A DNA stretch of 64,000 nucleotides from Archilochus colubris. Taxonomy: Eukaryota; Chordata; Aves; Apodiformes; Trochilidae. The position numbers and the translations under genes are program-made. Below are positions 33,901 through 47,193 of this stretch, piece after piece. The stretch's first letter is position 1. Every line of letters begins with the position of its first letter. The DNA is taken from the NCBI GenBank assembly GCA_023079485.1, contig CM041084.1, forward strand, positions 104,290,467-104,354,466. Direction: 5' to 3'. Under the pieces are notes generated by a model that saw nothing but the letters and a program-made list of their open reading frames with translations, was not told the origin of the DNA and did no database searches.

Positions 33901-36900
33901 TAAACTCTGCTGTCCATATGTAAGCAAGTATTCTTTTACTGAAAGGTTGCTTCAGTCCCAGATATGGATGAAACAATTTGTAGTTGAGGTGTGTTTACTG
34001 TCCTATATCAAGGATTGCATAGAGCCCGTCCTGAAGGTTTTCTTGACTGTCCACAGTTTTCCTGATAGACTATCCAGCTCTCTCTTTGTCTGGACTTAAT
34101 AACACATACTGGAAGTAGAATTACCTTATACATGGCAATAGTACTGAGTACTGAGTACATGATAAGAATACATGTTTAATTTTTTTTAAAGTGGTGTAAA
34201 ACAGCCTCTCTCTCCCAGTAATATCAGAAAATCTAGAGGATGCCTTTTAATGGGGAAGTGAGTAGCCTGGTGTCAATTAGTTGTAGTTCTGGAAGCTGAG
34301 GAGCTGACTGCAGGATGTCAGTCAGTGTCACAGAACTGCAGATTCAACTGGGACAAAACTGAAAATGCAAATTTGAATAGTCTGACAGTCTTCCAGTTCC
34401 ACATCATTGGCCAACAGAGTTGAGCATTTGTAGTAACTTCAGGTGCTGATTTTTGGGACCTCACCCGTGTTTCTGTAATGGATGCATTCAGGATTTCTGA
34501 ACTGCCATTACCTTCCAGGCTGGACTTTAAATCCTGTACTTGTAAGGAAACACTTATCAGTTGTATTCAAGACAAAATGATTTCCATTACGCCTTTTTCC
34601 TCTTTGTCTTTTTGCGAGTACATGACAGAATTTCATAACTCTCTATTTTAGATTATATTTCCATAACTTCTTTTTGTATAGGATGGAAGACAAAGGAGAA
34701 GTGAAGTGCATCAAGTTTTCCTTGGGGAACAAGATACTGGCTGTGCAGAGAACACTGAAGAGTGTGGTAAGAAACCTCTACCCTGCAGATAGGGAATTGG
34801 AGCTGAAAATCTTCTGCTCAGTACAAGCATAGAAGCATCTGAGACAAATGTTCAAGATGTCTGGTGGCTAACAATAGCTGTAGTGAAAATTCCTCTGTCA
34901 TCCTGAGAGGCAGAACAGGCAACATTACTGTCTTGCTAGTGCCATAATTTCAGAGAAAGTCAGGGGGGAGTAAATATCTGTAAAGAATTCTCTGGGAGGA
35001 ATGAAGTGGAATATCTTCTGAGTCAAGTTTTTCTTTTGTATATCCCATCAAAAATAATTTGATAAACTAATAGCTATTCTTTTGTACCTATGGGTGTGTC
35101 TTTTCTGTGCTTCATAATTGCTAATATGCTTCATGGATGTTTTTGCAGGATTTCTTGAATTTTATTCCAGATAGCCCTCAGCTAGAATACACACAGGAAT
35201 GTAAGGTAAGTAAATGTCCAAAGCTTCTATACTTAGGTGAAAGTCTAATAGCTTTTACTCTACAAGAGAACTAATTGAGGTGCCTACCAAAATGCTAACA
35301 TGAAGTAAATGAAGTATGTAGGCACTATTAGCTGTTTAAATGAAGGTAAGGGAACAGGGATGAACAATACTATAAAAACTTTCTGGTCCAGTCACTTTTT
35401 TCCTAGAAAGAACTGGAAATGCTGTGAATGCAGCCAGTTTCAAAGTATGGGATGGAGAAGATGCAAAGTGCTGATGATATAGAAGCAGTGACCAGTACTT
35501 ATACTAATGCCAGATATGTTAATATGGATGTTTTACCCTAGTTTCACTGAACATTAGTAGTAAGCTATTACTAGTTCTCTGACTATGTTTGGTATTTATA
35601 AACAACCCTTCTGTTTTGTTTTTTTTTTGCCAGAAACAAGTAGCATTGCTGTTGTTTGGTACTTTGCAGCTTTTAGCTAAAACAGATTACATTGTGGGGC
35701 AGTACAATGCTTGAGTAATTTTTTTAACATCTGATTTGCACAGATCCCCTTATTACTGTAGACTGAGTGCTGAAGTGCTCCCATTTTCATTATTTGGGAT
35801 TATGTGTTTGAGTAAACCATTCTAGTGTTTGTTAGTGTTCCGAGTGGGGTCATGGCAAATATTCCCACTAGCTTCTTAATTTCTGTCAACAGAAGGAATC
35901 TGCTTTCCACGTCAGGGATTGTTTGAATTGGCATTATGGTTTGAACCAGAAGAACTGGATTGTATTTACAGTGAAAAGAAATGTTGACTGCATAATAAAC
36001 TTGTAAATCCTACATGCTGCCAAAAATTTGGGTCATAGAATAATTCTGTTCACACACAGTTTAGGAAGCCTTTACAAAACCAGCTGCTGGGTATCTAGTT
36101 GGACAAAAGCATTAACTCCAGTGACTGGATAACTAAGTTGTCTTTGGCCTTGCATTCTTCATTTAGACATGTTATCTTATCTGCATCGTTAATTTTTTCA
36201 AGTAAAAGAGTGTTTGTTTGCTTGTTTATTAAAAGACAAAGAATGCCAATATTCTAGGATTCTGCTGGACAAGCTCTACAGAAATCGTCTTCCTCACAGA
36301 TCAAGGAATTGAATTCTACCAGGTAATACAAGTAACTCCTGTAGGACAGACACATTTATAAATTTGAAAATGTAAATTTGTGTCTGTATCTTTGAATTCC
36401 TTTCTCCTAGCTCTCTGACTAGAGAAAGCAATACTAAAAAAAGAAATCCTGCTGTTTTGTTTGCAGGCTATGATTATTTTTCTCTGAGAGGAATACTTTT
36501 TGAGGTGGGAAGAACTTAACTCTAACAGGTGACTTAGAACAGCTGACAAAGATCCTGTATAAAGGAGTACTGAACTAAGCCTTGATATATCTAGATTAAT
36601 AGCTGCTCTTGGTTTGTATGGAACTGAGTTTCTAAAACTAGTGTGAAATAAAAACAGATTGGCACTGGGGGTGTGTGGGTGGGGGTGTGTGTACTTAAAA
36701 TGAGCAGAGAGCAAATAATTGACTAAGATAGTTACACCCTTCTGCAAACTGGCATCTTACTCCTGTGTAGATCTCATTGTCTGAGTTCCTTTGTGTTATG
36801 TGTAATTACCTTTGCATATGGTGGAGGTTTTTTTGTTTGTTTGTTTGCTTTTGAGAAATCTAATGAATAAATAGCCCTTTCTGACATTCATGATGAGGGA

Positions 36901-39900
36901 TATTATAACTTCTTCCAAAGCTCTGCACTTCCCAATAGTTTGAGTGCAGAGCTAAGATACAGTGTTTTACATAAGTTTTGCTACTAATAGCTAGTGCTGA
37001 AGAAAGTAACTAAAAAAGCAGAATTATTTCCTGCTCCCTGGGTGGTGGTGGGGGTATAATTCGTACCTAAAAGGATTATGAACATCAACCCTACAGGTAA
37101 AACAACCAAATAAAACCCCTATGTTTTTGAAGATAATTTTTTAAAGCCCTTAAACTGAAGAGAATCAATGCATATAGTGTCTTTGTTTTTAAAAGAATAG
37201 ATTAAGGAAGCTCAGGAGTGAAGGCAGAAAAGGTACTGTAATAAAGGTACTGTAATTACTTGTAAATACAACTACAGAAGTTGTATGAAGTTAGGTGTTT
37301 TCTCCGTTATGGACAGAATTTATACCTAGAGTTGGATGAGGGGGAAAAGATAGCACTTTTCAGCTTATTAGAATTTGAGGAGAATTTGATGTATATTTCC
37401 TTAGCTGTAGTAAATTTGGGCCTAAGTTGTAATTGTCAGGTTTCTGATTTTTAATTTCAGCCCTGTAAATGCCCTTATGCTTAACTGTTTCTCACTTAAC
37501 ATTCCTAGCTACTGTGTAGTAGTTGATGCAGTTGGAATCCTGATGGTAACATAATGCTAATATTCTGTGTTTCCAGGTATTACCAGAGAAACGAAGTTTA
37601 AAACTTCTGAAGAATCAGAGTATTAATGTTAACTGGTACATGTATTGTCCAGAGAGCTCTGTTATTCTTCTGTCCACAACTGTTCTTGGCAATGTCCTCC
37701 AGCCATTCTATTTCAAGGTAAAGGAATATTTTTCCAAACTTTCCAATTTGTGTGCTTCTGGCTTTATAGGCTGCTTCTTCATTTCAATATTCCATTGCTT
37801 TTCCTGAATTTCTTCCAAGAGATGCATGTGTTCACATCCTTATATGGCAATCAGCAAAGAACAAAGTAAAAATCTGTAAGGTAGATCCTAGGTGATGGCT
37901 TAAAATTAAGCAATTTGCTCTCCTGTTCTCTTTGGAAAGAAGTGTGTCTAGCTAATGTTAGACAGTTGACCTTGAGAAAGGAAAAAAATATTAGTGATGC
38001 ATTATTGGACAACTTAAATTAATTCAAGAGATCTTTTCTCCACTTAAAAAAGGTGGAAAACCACTTATTTATTTTTTTCCTATGGGCATTTGCATGCTGT
38101 AGTGTGGTAGTAAAAATTAAGGGCCTTTCACTTGTCCTTTTAACCACAGCCTTCCAAATGTGTGTGAATTTGAATGAGAAAAAAGGTAATGCTCAAGATA
38201 CAACTATTGTCCCAAACATGAGAGGGCTTTGTTTACAGTATTTATTTCTCTTAGCATTATTCTCTGTGGACAACACTTAAGGTTTCTGGGAAAATACTTT
38301 TAGCTTGGAAAAAGCGTGCAGTAGTCTGGTTTAAATTAAGTGTGTGGTAAGGTGATTTGAAAAATGAGGAAAAGAACTGTAGAGGTTATCTTGCTTCTCT
38401 CAAAGGATTAGAAAGATTCTCTGGTGAGATTCTTCCCCTAGACAGGGAAGAGATTAAAAAGCAGCTTATTCAAATGTGTTTCCTGGCTTAATCTTGTATT
38501 AGGTCTGCAGTGGATCCTGAAATTCCACTCTTAATTGGCTAGGTGGAACTTATTAGTCTCTTACAGCTTTCTTTTTAAGGACTGAGTCATGCTTACTGCT
38601 CCTTAACATTTTTTGTCAAATTGTAGCTTGAAGCTAAGTAATTTTTATTTTGTGTTCAGAAGGTAACCTTTAAAAATGTCTTGAGAAAGGTACTGTACTA
38701 AAATGATCATTGAAAATAGAGGTCTAGTAAAGGATATATTTCTGTAGCATTTGCATTTCCCATTCATATTAACTTATTCTTGAGTGTGAAGTGAATTTCT
38801 GTTGTAGCTTTGGAAACTCTGAAAACTTGTGTGTACACAAATTCTGTAGGAAAAGAGGAAGCAGAGAGAGGAAACCTTTAGCAAAAATGGGTTTGGAGTA
38901 TAAGACAGATTCTGGAAACTGGCTGGTAGGTGGTACTGGTCTTTTCCCCTTCCCAGTCAGCAGTTAATTAAAAGTTGGAGCAAATGTTTTTTTGGGAGAG
39001 ACAAAGGAAGTTAAGAGAACTGCTGTTTGAGATCTGCAGGGCAGTTGGAAATGGCATCTGAATAAAAATTTATCTTAATTAAAATTGAAATGTTTTGCTA
39101 GCTGGATGTGATGTTATAAAATCAAGATGATAATACCACAATATTTAGGATCATAGCAAGAACAAATGTTTACTTTTTTTTGTTTTGTTTTCTGCTATCA
39201 CCATGCTTCACCTCGTGGAGGTGCTATTGCTGCAGCGTTTAATTAAAAGTTACTTGAGACCTTTTTGTTTCAAGCCTTAGAAATTGATTTTTTTGCTGTT
39301 GTTTTGTGTTTCTTTTGTTTAACAGAGTGGAACGATGTCAAAACTATCAAAATTTGAAATCGAGTTACCCGCAGCACCCAAGTCCTCCAAGCTCAGCCTT
39401 TCTGAAAGAGATATTGCTATGGCTACCATGTAGGTACCTAACTTATCAAGCCCTTCTTGGAAAAGTATGACAGTTTGGGGATGCTCAGAAAGGACAAGAA
39501 CATCAACTTGGTTGCACTTGTTTCTTGACTTAGTAGCACTATAACTTGAAAGGGCTTCAGTTACTACTGGACAGAGCTAAACTCCTGTTGTTACTACAAC
39601 AGAACTGAACTGCTCTGTTGGAGCAAGGCAGGGAAGCTCACTGAAATCTCACATTAAATTGATAGAGATTAGTACAGAAACTTTGAGAACACTTCATTTG
39701 TGAACTGATATAAAGGCAGAGTTGTTCTTAGGTGCCTAACTTGCATGCAGCAGAGGCATGCATTGTGGTTTGAGTGGTGGTTTAGATCACCTGACTTAGG
39801 TAATCTTATGTCTCCTCTTTTGGCCTAAAATGCATGGCTTTAATGGACTGGTAGAGCTCTGATTTTACGATATTTATTTAATCCTGATATCTCATTAGAT

Positions 39901-42900
39901 ATGGACAGCTTTATGTTCTCTATCTGAGGCATCACTTGAGGACTTCCAATAGTACAGGAGCAGAAGTGGTCCTCTATCACTTACCCAGGTAAGAGCAGAA
40001 TGCAGAACATTAGTGGCAATTTGCATGCGTTTGAGACTTCTGCTCTTCCAGTTTAAACAGGCTTACTGGCCAGTTCTCATCTCTATTTCTGTAGAGAGGG
40101 ATCTTGTAAGAAGACACATATTTTAAAGCTGAACAGAACTGGAAAGTTTGCACTGAATGTTGTGGATAACTTAGTGGTAGTACATCATCAGGATACTGAG
40201 GTGAGATTTATTTATATTATGTTGTGCCTCAACTTGTAACTTATAGGCAGATTTTAGTAATGAAGTCTGTTATCTCTAAAAAAAAATATTATATACATAT
40301 ATATATATAAATATAAATATTTGCTTAGCTTTGCCAAAAGCCAGAGTATTTGCAGGAGTATTTCCTACTATGAAGGTAGGAAAGATTCACTAGGTAAAAG
40401 TGACCCTTTTACCTTATTGGGCTAACGTTTAATCAGGGCTGTTGCTAATAGCTGTTTTTACAGACACTTTTTTTTTCTTCATGCTAGTTTCTCTATGATA
40501 CTCTCCTGCCCCACAGTGTAGATTTTTAAGGCATTGTACAAAGAGGTAAATTGGATACTAAATAATTAATACAAGGGCCTTCTTGTATCACAGGCATTTG
40601 AATTGTTTGTTTCCATGACACAAATTCCCTTAGCTTGAAGGCCCGATTTGCAAAAACTTCTGTGAACACAAATAATAGAACAGCTAAAACCATGGTTGTC
40701 TGTAGTCTCAGCAGCAAGGCTTGGTCAGTGGCAAAGCTCAAGTGGTGGAAAGGCTTTGGTTTCTTGTATTGCCTTTTCCTTGGCAGCTTCAAGAACTGGG
40801 ACATATTATCTCACAAAGATGATTAGTTGATGTCTGTTAGAGTTTATGTTAATTCTACACATTAGTATTTAACCCTGAGCACTAATTTTCCAGGATTTTG
40901 GTCAAGCTATAAACATAACTATATACACAAAAAGATGTGACTAAATAGGTAGGTACTAATAACTGAAGTCATGTTTCATTAGCACTGAACTTCCACCATG
41001 CAAGGCTAAGAATGTAGACTATACTGGGTAGAAGTGTTGGTGACCTACAAGAGTGAATGGTAAAAGTATGAGGGTATCAAAGATGCAGATTTATCCTCAC
41101 AGTTTCTAGCATCCATAGCTAAGCAGTGAACTTGACATGAATCTCTTTAAAAGGGTGTGTAAGACAGACAGAGAGGCTTTTTAACCAGGGCCTGCAGTGA
41201 CAGTTCAAGGGGCAATGGTTTTAAACTGAAGGTAGATTTAGATTAGATATTAGGAAGAAATTTTTACAGAAAGCATGGAGAGACCCTTGCAGAGGTTGCT
41301 GCCCTGGGAAGTTGTGGATTTCCCCTCCACAGAAGTGATCAAGGTCATCTTGGATGAGGCTTTGAGCAGCCCAAACTAGTTAAAGATGTCCCTGGCCACA
41401 GCACATCCCTTCCAACCCAACCATTCTGTCACTCTTATGGGAACCACAAGATGGAAATGTGAAAAGCAGCCTCACAATATGTAAATGGATGGTAACTCAT
41501 TTATCCAGTACTAATTTTCTCTTCTCAATTGCAGACTTCAGTTATATTTGACATCAAGCTAAGAGGAGAATTTGATGGGTCTACTACCATACATCAATTT
41601 GTCCTTCCACCTAGATCAATACAACCCTATCAAATACCTGTAGCAGGTAGAACTACTGTGTACTGTATATCCTAATACTTATCAAGATTATCTAAGTGTA
41701 ACAGCTGGAAAACAAGAGTACTTCAGTTTTTAGGATGCTGGTTACTAACATCTGTTACACATACTTAAGAAAGGGGACGGGAAGAAAGAAGGCAAGAAGG
41801 AAATGAGCATAAATCTGTCTTCCAGAATTGTACAGAACAGTACAAGTTACAGTTCAGGGTGCATACTGCCCATGGTAGTTTACTTTTACATCTCAGAATT
41901 GTAGGTTTCTTGTTTCTTTTTGGCCACAGCTATAAAAGCTGGTATGTGCACTCAAAAGCACTTCATGCTTTTCTGGCTTCATGCTAGTACCACTACCATA
42001 TAGCAAAGCAGGTTAGTTCCCTTTATAGAAGAGAAAGGTACTTCTTTACATCTTAGAAGTTCTTTACCATCTGAATGTTGAAGTCACTAATAGCAAATAC
42101 AACTGCTAAAATGCCAGACTGGTTTATACTTTACTTTAAACAGAGGTTATGATCAGAAATGTCCATCTGCAGATTGAAGAGACTAGAGTGATTACAAAGA
42201 AACACAGCAAAGAGAGTCCATGTACTTCAAATTATAGTACTAGAGATGAAATACTTCTCAATGCATGATTTCACTTAGCTGACAAACAAGTCATGTTTTT
42301 AAAAATTTGTTTGCCTTCTCCATATTAGATTTTCTTTGTAGATAACCTGGCTACACCAGTGGGTGTATCACACATGACTGCTAGACATGCTACAATCCAT
42401 ATTTGCCTTTGTAGTGTAAGCTTGTAGTTTGTAATTTCAGTATAGAAGAGCAGACAGAGTACTACTGTTCTTTTCCTGATGTTAATTTTTCTGCAGGTCC
42501 AGCCTCTGTGACAAGTCAGTCTCCTATTCCATGTAAACTCTGTATCCTTTATATACTCAGTGCCACTCTTACTGAAGCCTCATTCTATGTGCCAAGCATG
42601 GAAGAAGGCAGCATTTGTTACCCTTAGCCCAATTTTAGCCAGTTATACATATTATTTCAAACAAAATATTATGCTTTGTGAGAGACTGTACTGCTTAACT
42701 ATACTTATGTTGATTATGCAGAAATCTAGCATAATCTAACATAATACAATTCTACATGTCTCAGTCATGAGATGCATATATTAAATTACTGAATCTACAC
42801 ACTAAGAAATTGAAGATAATTCCAAGGATAGTTCTAGACCTTGCAAAAAATGGTGACAGTAAATGGAAGTATATTAAAGGGATTTGCTTCAGTTCAGTGA

Positions 42901-45900
42901 ATTCAGTAGAATCCCTTAAGAATCATTGTTAATAAAATGTTAGAACTTTAACATTTAGATTCTTCATCTTGGATTGTCTTTCAACCTGATATCATCATCA
43001 GTGCAAGTGAAGGTAAGTAGTGAGCTGTTTGATTCTAGTCAAAGGGTGGCTAGTTTACCTTTAGTGCATAAAGTAGTTTAAAGCAAAGTGACTAAGCAGA
43101 AGTACCTTGTAAGATGACTACTTACAGCAATGATAATTGAGGATGACCATATCTAACTTTTCAGGGGTAGTGTTGCTCTAAAACAGACTTGAGAAGGCAA
43201 AAGAAGTTATAATCTAGATGTGGTCTCATATGGCTAGGCTATACTACAAGACAATTCACTTTTTGTTTTACTCCTTCAAATCAAGGGTACCTCTGGAGTC
43301 TTCAAGTGAAACTTGAACCTGTAGTTAACCTCTTGCTAGATAAAGGAAAACTAATGGATTTCCTTCTCCAAAGGAAAGAATGCAAGATGGTCATCCTCTC
43401 TGTGTGCTCTCAAAGTAAGTTCACATCCTTTGTCTCCTGAAAATACAATACTGCTTATTCATAAACACACAAGTTAGCTGTGTTGTTCTTAAATGTGAGA
43501 TGACCTCTGAAGCTCACTTGGTCCTCTAAGATGCCATTTGCCTGACTACCCTCAGTTACAAATCTAAAGGGAATTACTTAACAGCATGAAAGAATTCAAA
43601 TCCCTTCACCCCCATTTAGTTAAAATACCTCTGACATGATGCAAAAAATGTTCTTTAATGTTTAGAATCAAGTTTAGAGATCACCTTTAAAAAAAAAGGC
43701 AGTATTAAATCCTTTGGTTATTTCTCCTCATAGTTCTTTTTTCTTATTATCTTTTCAGTGCTCAGTGAGCCAGGAAGGGGATCACTGTCTGTGATTGCAA
43801 CTGTTTTTGACAAACTGAATCATGAATATAAGAAGTACTTGGAAGCTGAGCAAAGCTACACTATGGTAAACCATGTTAACTTACAGCAGCTTACAAAGAC
43901 AGGATGGTGCTATTTGCATTTCAGGTTGCATCCTGGTGAAGGCACAGTCTTCCCTGAATTGGGAAATTCAGGTCCACCCAAAGGGTCTTGGCTGCTTTAA
44001 GCTCTCAGTACAAGGTCTACAGTGCAAGGTGCACTAAGACCTCCACTTAGCACTCTGTTGTGGCAAATGCTGCATAGTTCATCTCCACAGTGAGAAGTGA
44101 TACACCCCAGTGCTTGAAAGCAGAGAGGGTAGAAGCTTAAAAGGCAACTTGGAATCCATAACTATCAAAATATTCCCCAGCCACTGATTTCCTGGCACAC
44201 TATACCACTGCACAACATGTGCAGCCCTGGTGCATCTTCTGTTAAAATAAATTCAAGCACTAGCTTGGATAACACAGCCACATCCTAAAAATACTTCTGA
44301 AGCTGGGGGCCTGTGTCAACAGGGCAAGTTTGATTTGTCTCCTCTCTAAGGCAGGTAGCAGCAGCTGCTTTTATGTAACTTCCAAAGCTGTTTTAAATTG
44401 AAAACAAAAGCCCACACTGAACAGAACGCATCCAGGATCATGTAACCACGGATTTGCTCAGTAACAAAACGTGCTTGTACTGTGGAAAACTTCTCTATTC
44501 AGCTAAGAGCAAACTGCACAACACTACAGTTTTCTTTTAAAAAGGCTTTCTTCTCGTAGGTGGTAGAAGCAGGCCTGAGCAGAAGTAACCCACTCCTGAA
44601 ACGCCCGGTTCGCACTCAAGCGGTTATTGACCAGTCTGACATGTACACCCATGTGTTGTCTGTATTTACTGAGAAGAAGGTAAGTTAACTTTAAATGCTG
44701 GTTTGGCAGTAGTCTCAGAGCAGCAAACTTAAGATGAATGCTCAAAATAGCCCACAGAAGGCTTTAGGTCAGGATTAAGGTATTTTGATGCCTGTTCTTA
44801 CAGGTTTGTTATTAAGAGGGGAAGCTATGCAAGTCTTAACTAACACTTTTTTTCTTGTTTAGGAAGCACCTCATAAGTTCACTATAGCAGTCTTGATGGA
44901 ATACATTCGCTCTCTTAACCAGTTCCAAATTGCAGTTCAGGTAAAGAACTTGCATGCCAAGTACATCACCCCCCTCCATGAAATTTCATGGAGTTTCAGA
45001 CCAGCCTTGGTCATATGTCTAAGTCCTACACAATATTACCTTCTAGACTGTAAAACCCATTAGCAAGCCATTTTTGTCAAGACTGCTTTCAATGGTTTTC
45101 TTTCTGCATTCACAGCACTACTTGTATGAGCTGATCATCAAAACCCTTGTTCAACACAACCTGTTCTACATGCTCCATCAGTTTCTGCAGTATCATGTGC
45201 TCAGTGATTCAAAGCCTTTGGTATGCCAGACAAATTACTTCAATAAGTTAGTGATGGAGTTGGGAAGTCTTCAGAGTTTTAAGGTTATGTCTACTTTTCT
45301 CCTAGGCTTGTCTGTTACTGTCCCTGGAAAGCATTTACCCTCCTGCACATCAGCTCTCTCTGGACATGTTAAAAGTAAGCATTTCAGACTATAGTAACTC
45401 TGTGTCACGTGTGGTTTAAACTTGTCAAACAGTTACCTGCCCAAGCTGGAAGTGACTAGCTAGCATCTCAGTTGTTTGTTAGAAGCAGAGTCTTACAGCT
45501 GTGATTGACTTCACAGAGACTTTCCACAGCAAATGATGAAATAGTGGAAGTGCTGTTGTCCAAACACCAAGTTTTGGCTGCCTTGAGATTCATCAGGGGT
45601 ATCGGAGGACACGACAGCATTTCAGCCCGCAAGTTCCTTGACGCAGCAAAGCAAGCAGATGATGAGATGCTTTTCTACACCATATTCAGATTCTTTGAAC
45701 AAAGAAATCAGCGGTTACGGGGAAACCCTAGTTTCACTCCAGGTAAGCAACAACCAGTTAGACCCAGATACTCAGCTGAGAAACAAAACTGACTTGTTTC
45801 ACTTCCACTCCAGCTGAGCCTGTATTGTGAGATAAAACTATTGGTGTGTTTTAGCCTATATTTTAGACTTACCTTTGAATACAGTTCCAAAGTTAACTTG

Positions 45901-46556
45901 TCTTACACCCTTTTGTATGCTGTACCAAGATGTAAGAGACTGAGCCAAACAGGAACCTGCAGGTTAAGCTTGAAGTTGCTTGCACTGCTTAGTTTAGCCA
46001 AGCCATTTACTCTTAATTAGTGCTTCCACCTGAAACCAGGAACTGGGTCAAGAAACCTTTGAGTCTTGTTGCCTGTTTCCACAGATTACAAAAATTCAAG
46101 ACCTGTTTTATACTACAGTTCCTCTCATTTTATAAAACAGGCTAAACTGTTTGCACCAGCAGTGTGTTCCTAACCACCAGATTGTCTGTAGGCAAAAAGT
46201 TCTTCTCCAAGATCTTGCATCTTGACAGTAAAGAACTCTCATGGATACTCATCAGCTGGTTAGATAGAGGTACTAGGTAAGACATCTGCTTCACCTCAAG
46301 AATACTTAGACTGGAGATCCCTCAGTGTACCACTGCTTTAAAATTGTTAAAACTCCTTTACCCAGAAGACATTAAAGATAAGAATTAGTACATACAAACT
46401 GAGGTAAGTGAAACTACAGTCTTGCTACTCAGTTTCTAAGTTTTAAAATTAACTTCTGTTTTGCTCCCCTCCCCAGGTGAGCACTGTGAAGAACATGTCA
46501 CCTTCTTCAAACAGGTTTTTGGAGAGCAAGCTCTCATGAAGCCCACAGCATTCTGA
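30720..46556 (+). CDS. RMC1: RMC1 (C18orf8), Mon1-Ccz1 complex subunit, complete
   Basis: Twenty coding exons join in phase: 30720-30914, 33241-33317, 34682-34766, 35149-35205, 36236-36322, 37577-37717, 39326-39429, 39899-39988, 40095-40200, 41535-41646, 42497-42541, 42959-43012, 43286-43414, 43759-43865, 44560-44679, 44863-44940, 45116-45220, 45306-45374, 45517-45742, 46477-46556. The product has 688 aa (human 657). Apart from a longer Gly/Glu-rich N-terminus it follows human RMC1 closely. Known role: third subunit of the metazoan Mon1-Ccz1 Rab7 exchange factor on late endosomes/lysosomes, needed for NPC1-dependent cholesterol export and autophagic flux. An N-terminal beta-propeller-like half is followed by a helical Mic1 domain. 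The start has a strong context (GCCGCCATGA) and no later ATG would keep exon 1. It shares its 3' end region with NPC1. Confidence 0.95.
30915..33240 (+). other. RMC1 intron 1
   Basis: The first 280 bp belong to the CpG island, the rest is AT-rich. It includes a 20-bp direct repeat at 32671-32714 and an (AT)n run near 32935. No other feature was recognised. Confidence 0.65.
32671..32714. repeat. 20-bp perfect direct repeat
   Basis: GGAATTCTTTAAGTTAATGC at 32671-32690 and again at 32695-32714, four bases apart, in RMC1 intron 1. Confidence 0.9.
33241..43865 (+). CDS. RMC1: RMC1 exons 2-14, beta-propeller-like N-terminal half
   Basis: Residues 66-463. Recognisable blocks include VRSGGATGVVVKG (exon 2), LEYTQECK (exon 4), ILGFCWTSSTEIVFLTDQG (exon 5), VNWYMYCPESSVILLSTT (exon 6), MSKLSKFEIELPAAPK (exon 7), YGQLYVLYLRHH (exon 8), ALNVVDNLVVVHHQD (exon 9) and VIFDIKLRGEFDG (exon 10). 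Exons 11 (45 nt) and 12 (54 nt) are tiny and were found by matching SSSWIVFQPDIIISAS. All phases close. Confidence 0.93.
41158..41437 (+). mobile_element. CR1 3' fragment in RMC1 intron 9
   Basis: Plus-oriented CR1: GGCCTGCAGTGACAGTTC, GGTTTTAAACTGAAGGTAGA, TTAGGAAGAAATTTTTACAG and the end CCAACCCAACCATTCTGTCA. It lies about 100 bp before RMC1 exon 10 and does not disrupt the exon. Confidence 0.85.
44560..46556 (+). CDS. RMC1: RMC1 exons 15-20, C-terminal Mic1 domain
   Basis: Residues 464-688 correspond to the Mic1 (colon cancer-associated protein Mic1-like) helical domain. Blocks include MEYIRSLNQFQIAVQ (exon 16), HNLFYMLHQFLQYHVLSDSK (exon 17), YPPAHQLSLDMLK (exon 18), LLSKHQVLAALRFIRGIGG (exon 19) and the end FGEQALMKPTAF before TGA at 46554-46556. 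Strongly conserved with human. Confidence 0.94.
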
Positions 46557-46587
46557 AAGACTCTTCCACTGAAATGTATAAACTTAA

Positions 46588-46593
46588 TTTATT
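46588..46593 (-). terminator. NPC1 polyadenylation signal (minus strand)
   Basis: TTTATT on the plus strand reads AATAAA on the minus strand, about 520 bp after the NPC1 stop. It is the only canonical signal I found between the NPC1 stop and the RMC1 coding end. It falls within the RMC1 3' UTR. Confidence 0.65.
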
Positions 46594-46634
46594 GCATTTA
46601 AGTAGATTTTTGAACTACAAAATTGCTATTTTAT

Positions 46635-46640
46635 AATAAA
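46635..46640 (+). terminator. RMC1 polyadenylation signal
   Basis: AATAAA 79 bp after the RMC1 stop codon, giving a very short 3' UTR of about 100 nt. It overlaps the predicted end of the NPC1 transcript on the other strand. Confidence 0.8.
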
Positions 46641-47110
46641 GTATATACAAGACATTTTGGCAAATAGTACTAAAAATATTACAACTTGTGATGGCTTCCC
46701 CCTAAAAATAGAGACAAAAATTGCATTGACCTGCATTTAAAATAAGTGTCAGTGGTTTAGCAGTCCATTCTCATACACATCACCTCAGTTTCATTGACAA
46801 AAAAGCTATTCAACTCACAATACAGCTGGTTTAGGTTTCTAGAAGAAGATGCAACCTCTCGAAAACAGAAGTGTTTTAGTAAACTTAACACATCTAGTTT
46901 TAGTAATACTGTTACATGAGCCACACGTAGCATTTCCTGAGTTTAAAGCTATGTCCAAAGCTGCAGCTGGTATCTTCTAGTTGAGTCTGTGCAGGAGTCA
47001 AGTCAGTGGTGGTTACAGTGTGATAGTCATAGAACGTTGCTGCGCTTCAGGTCTTCAGAAGTGTTGGGCCTAAGCCACAGTTCATAGAGTCCACTGAACA
47101 CTGTTAAAAA

Positions 47111-47193
47111 CTAGAAGTAGAGGAGTCTCTCCCGTTCTGTACCTCTGGTCCTCTCTTGTGCAGCACGAGTTTTAGCTTTATTTACTGATGGCC
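47111..47193 (-). CDS. NPC1: NPC1 exon 25: cytoplasmic tail and lysosomal sorting signal
   Basis: 26 codons, [20 protein letters not shown] then ERLLYF and TAG. Human ends ERERLLNF, a dileucine-type lysosomal targeting signal. The two leucines and upstream acidic/basic context are kept, with Tyr replacing Asn before the final Phe. Acceptor ctcttag. Confidence 0.94.

Noticed and set aside
36316..36747. 143-codon minus-strand frame in RMC1 intron 5
   Set aside because: AT-rich, no similarity recognised, antisense to the gene and over exon 5 edge. Chance open frame.
45404..45411. Second GTCACGTG in RMC1 intron 18
   Set aside because: Far from any promoter or CpG island; a single 8-mer match inside a gene body is not enough.
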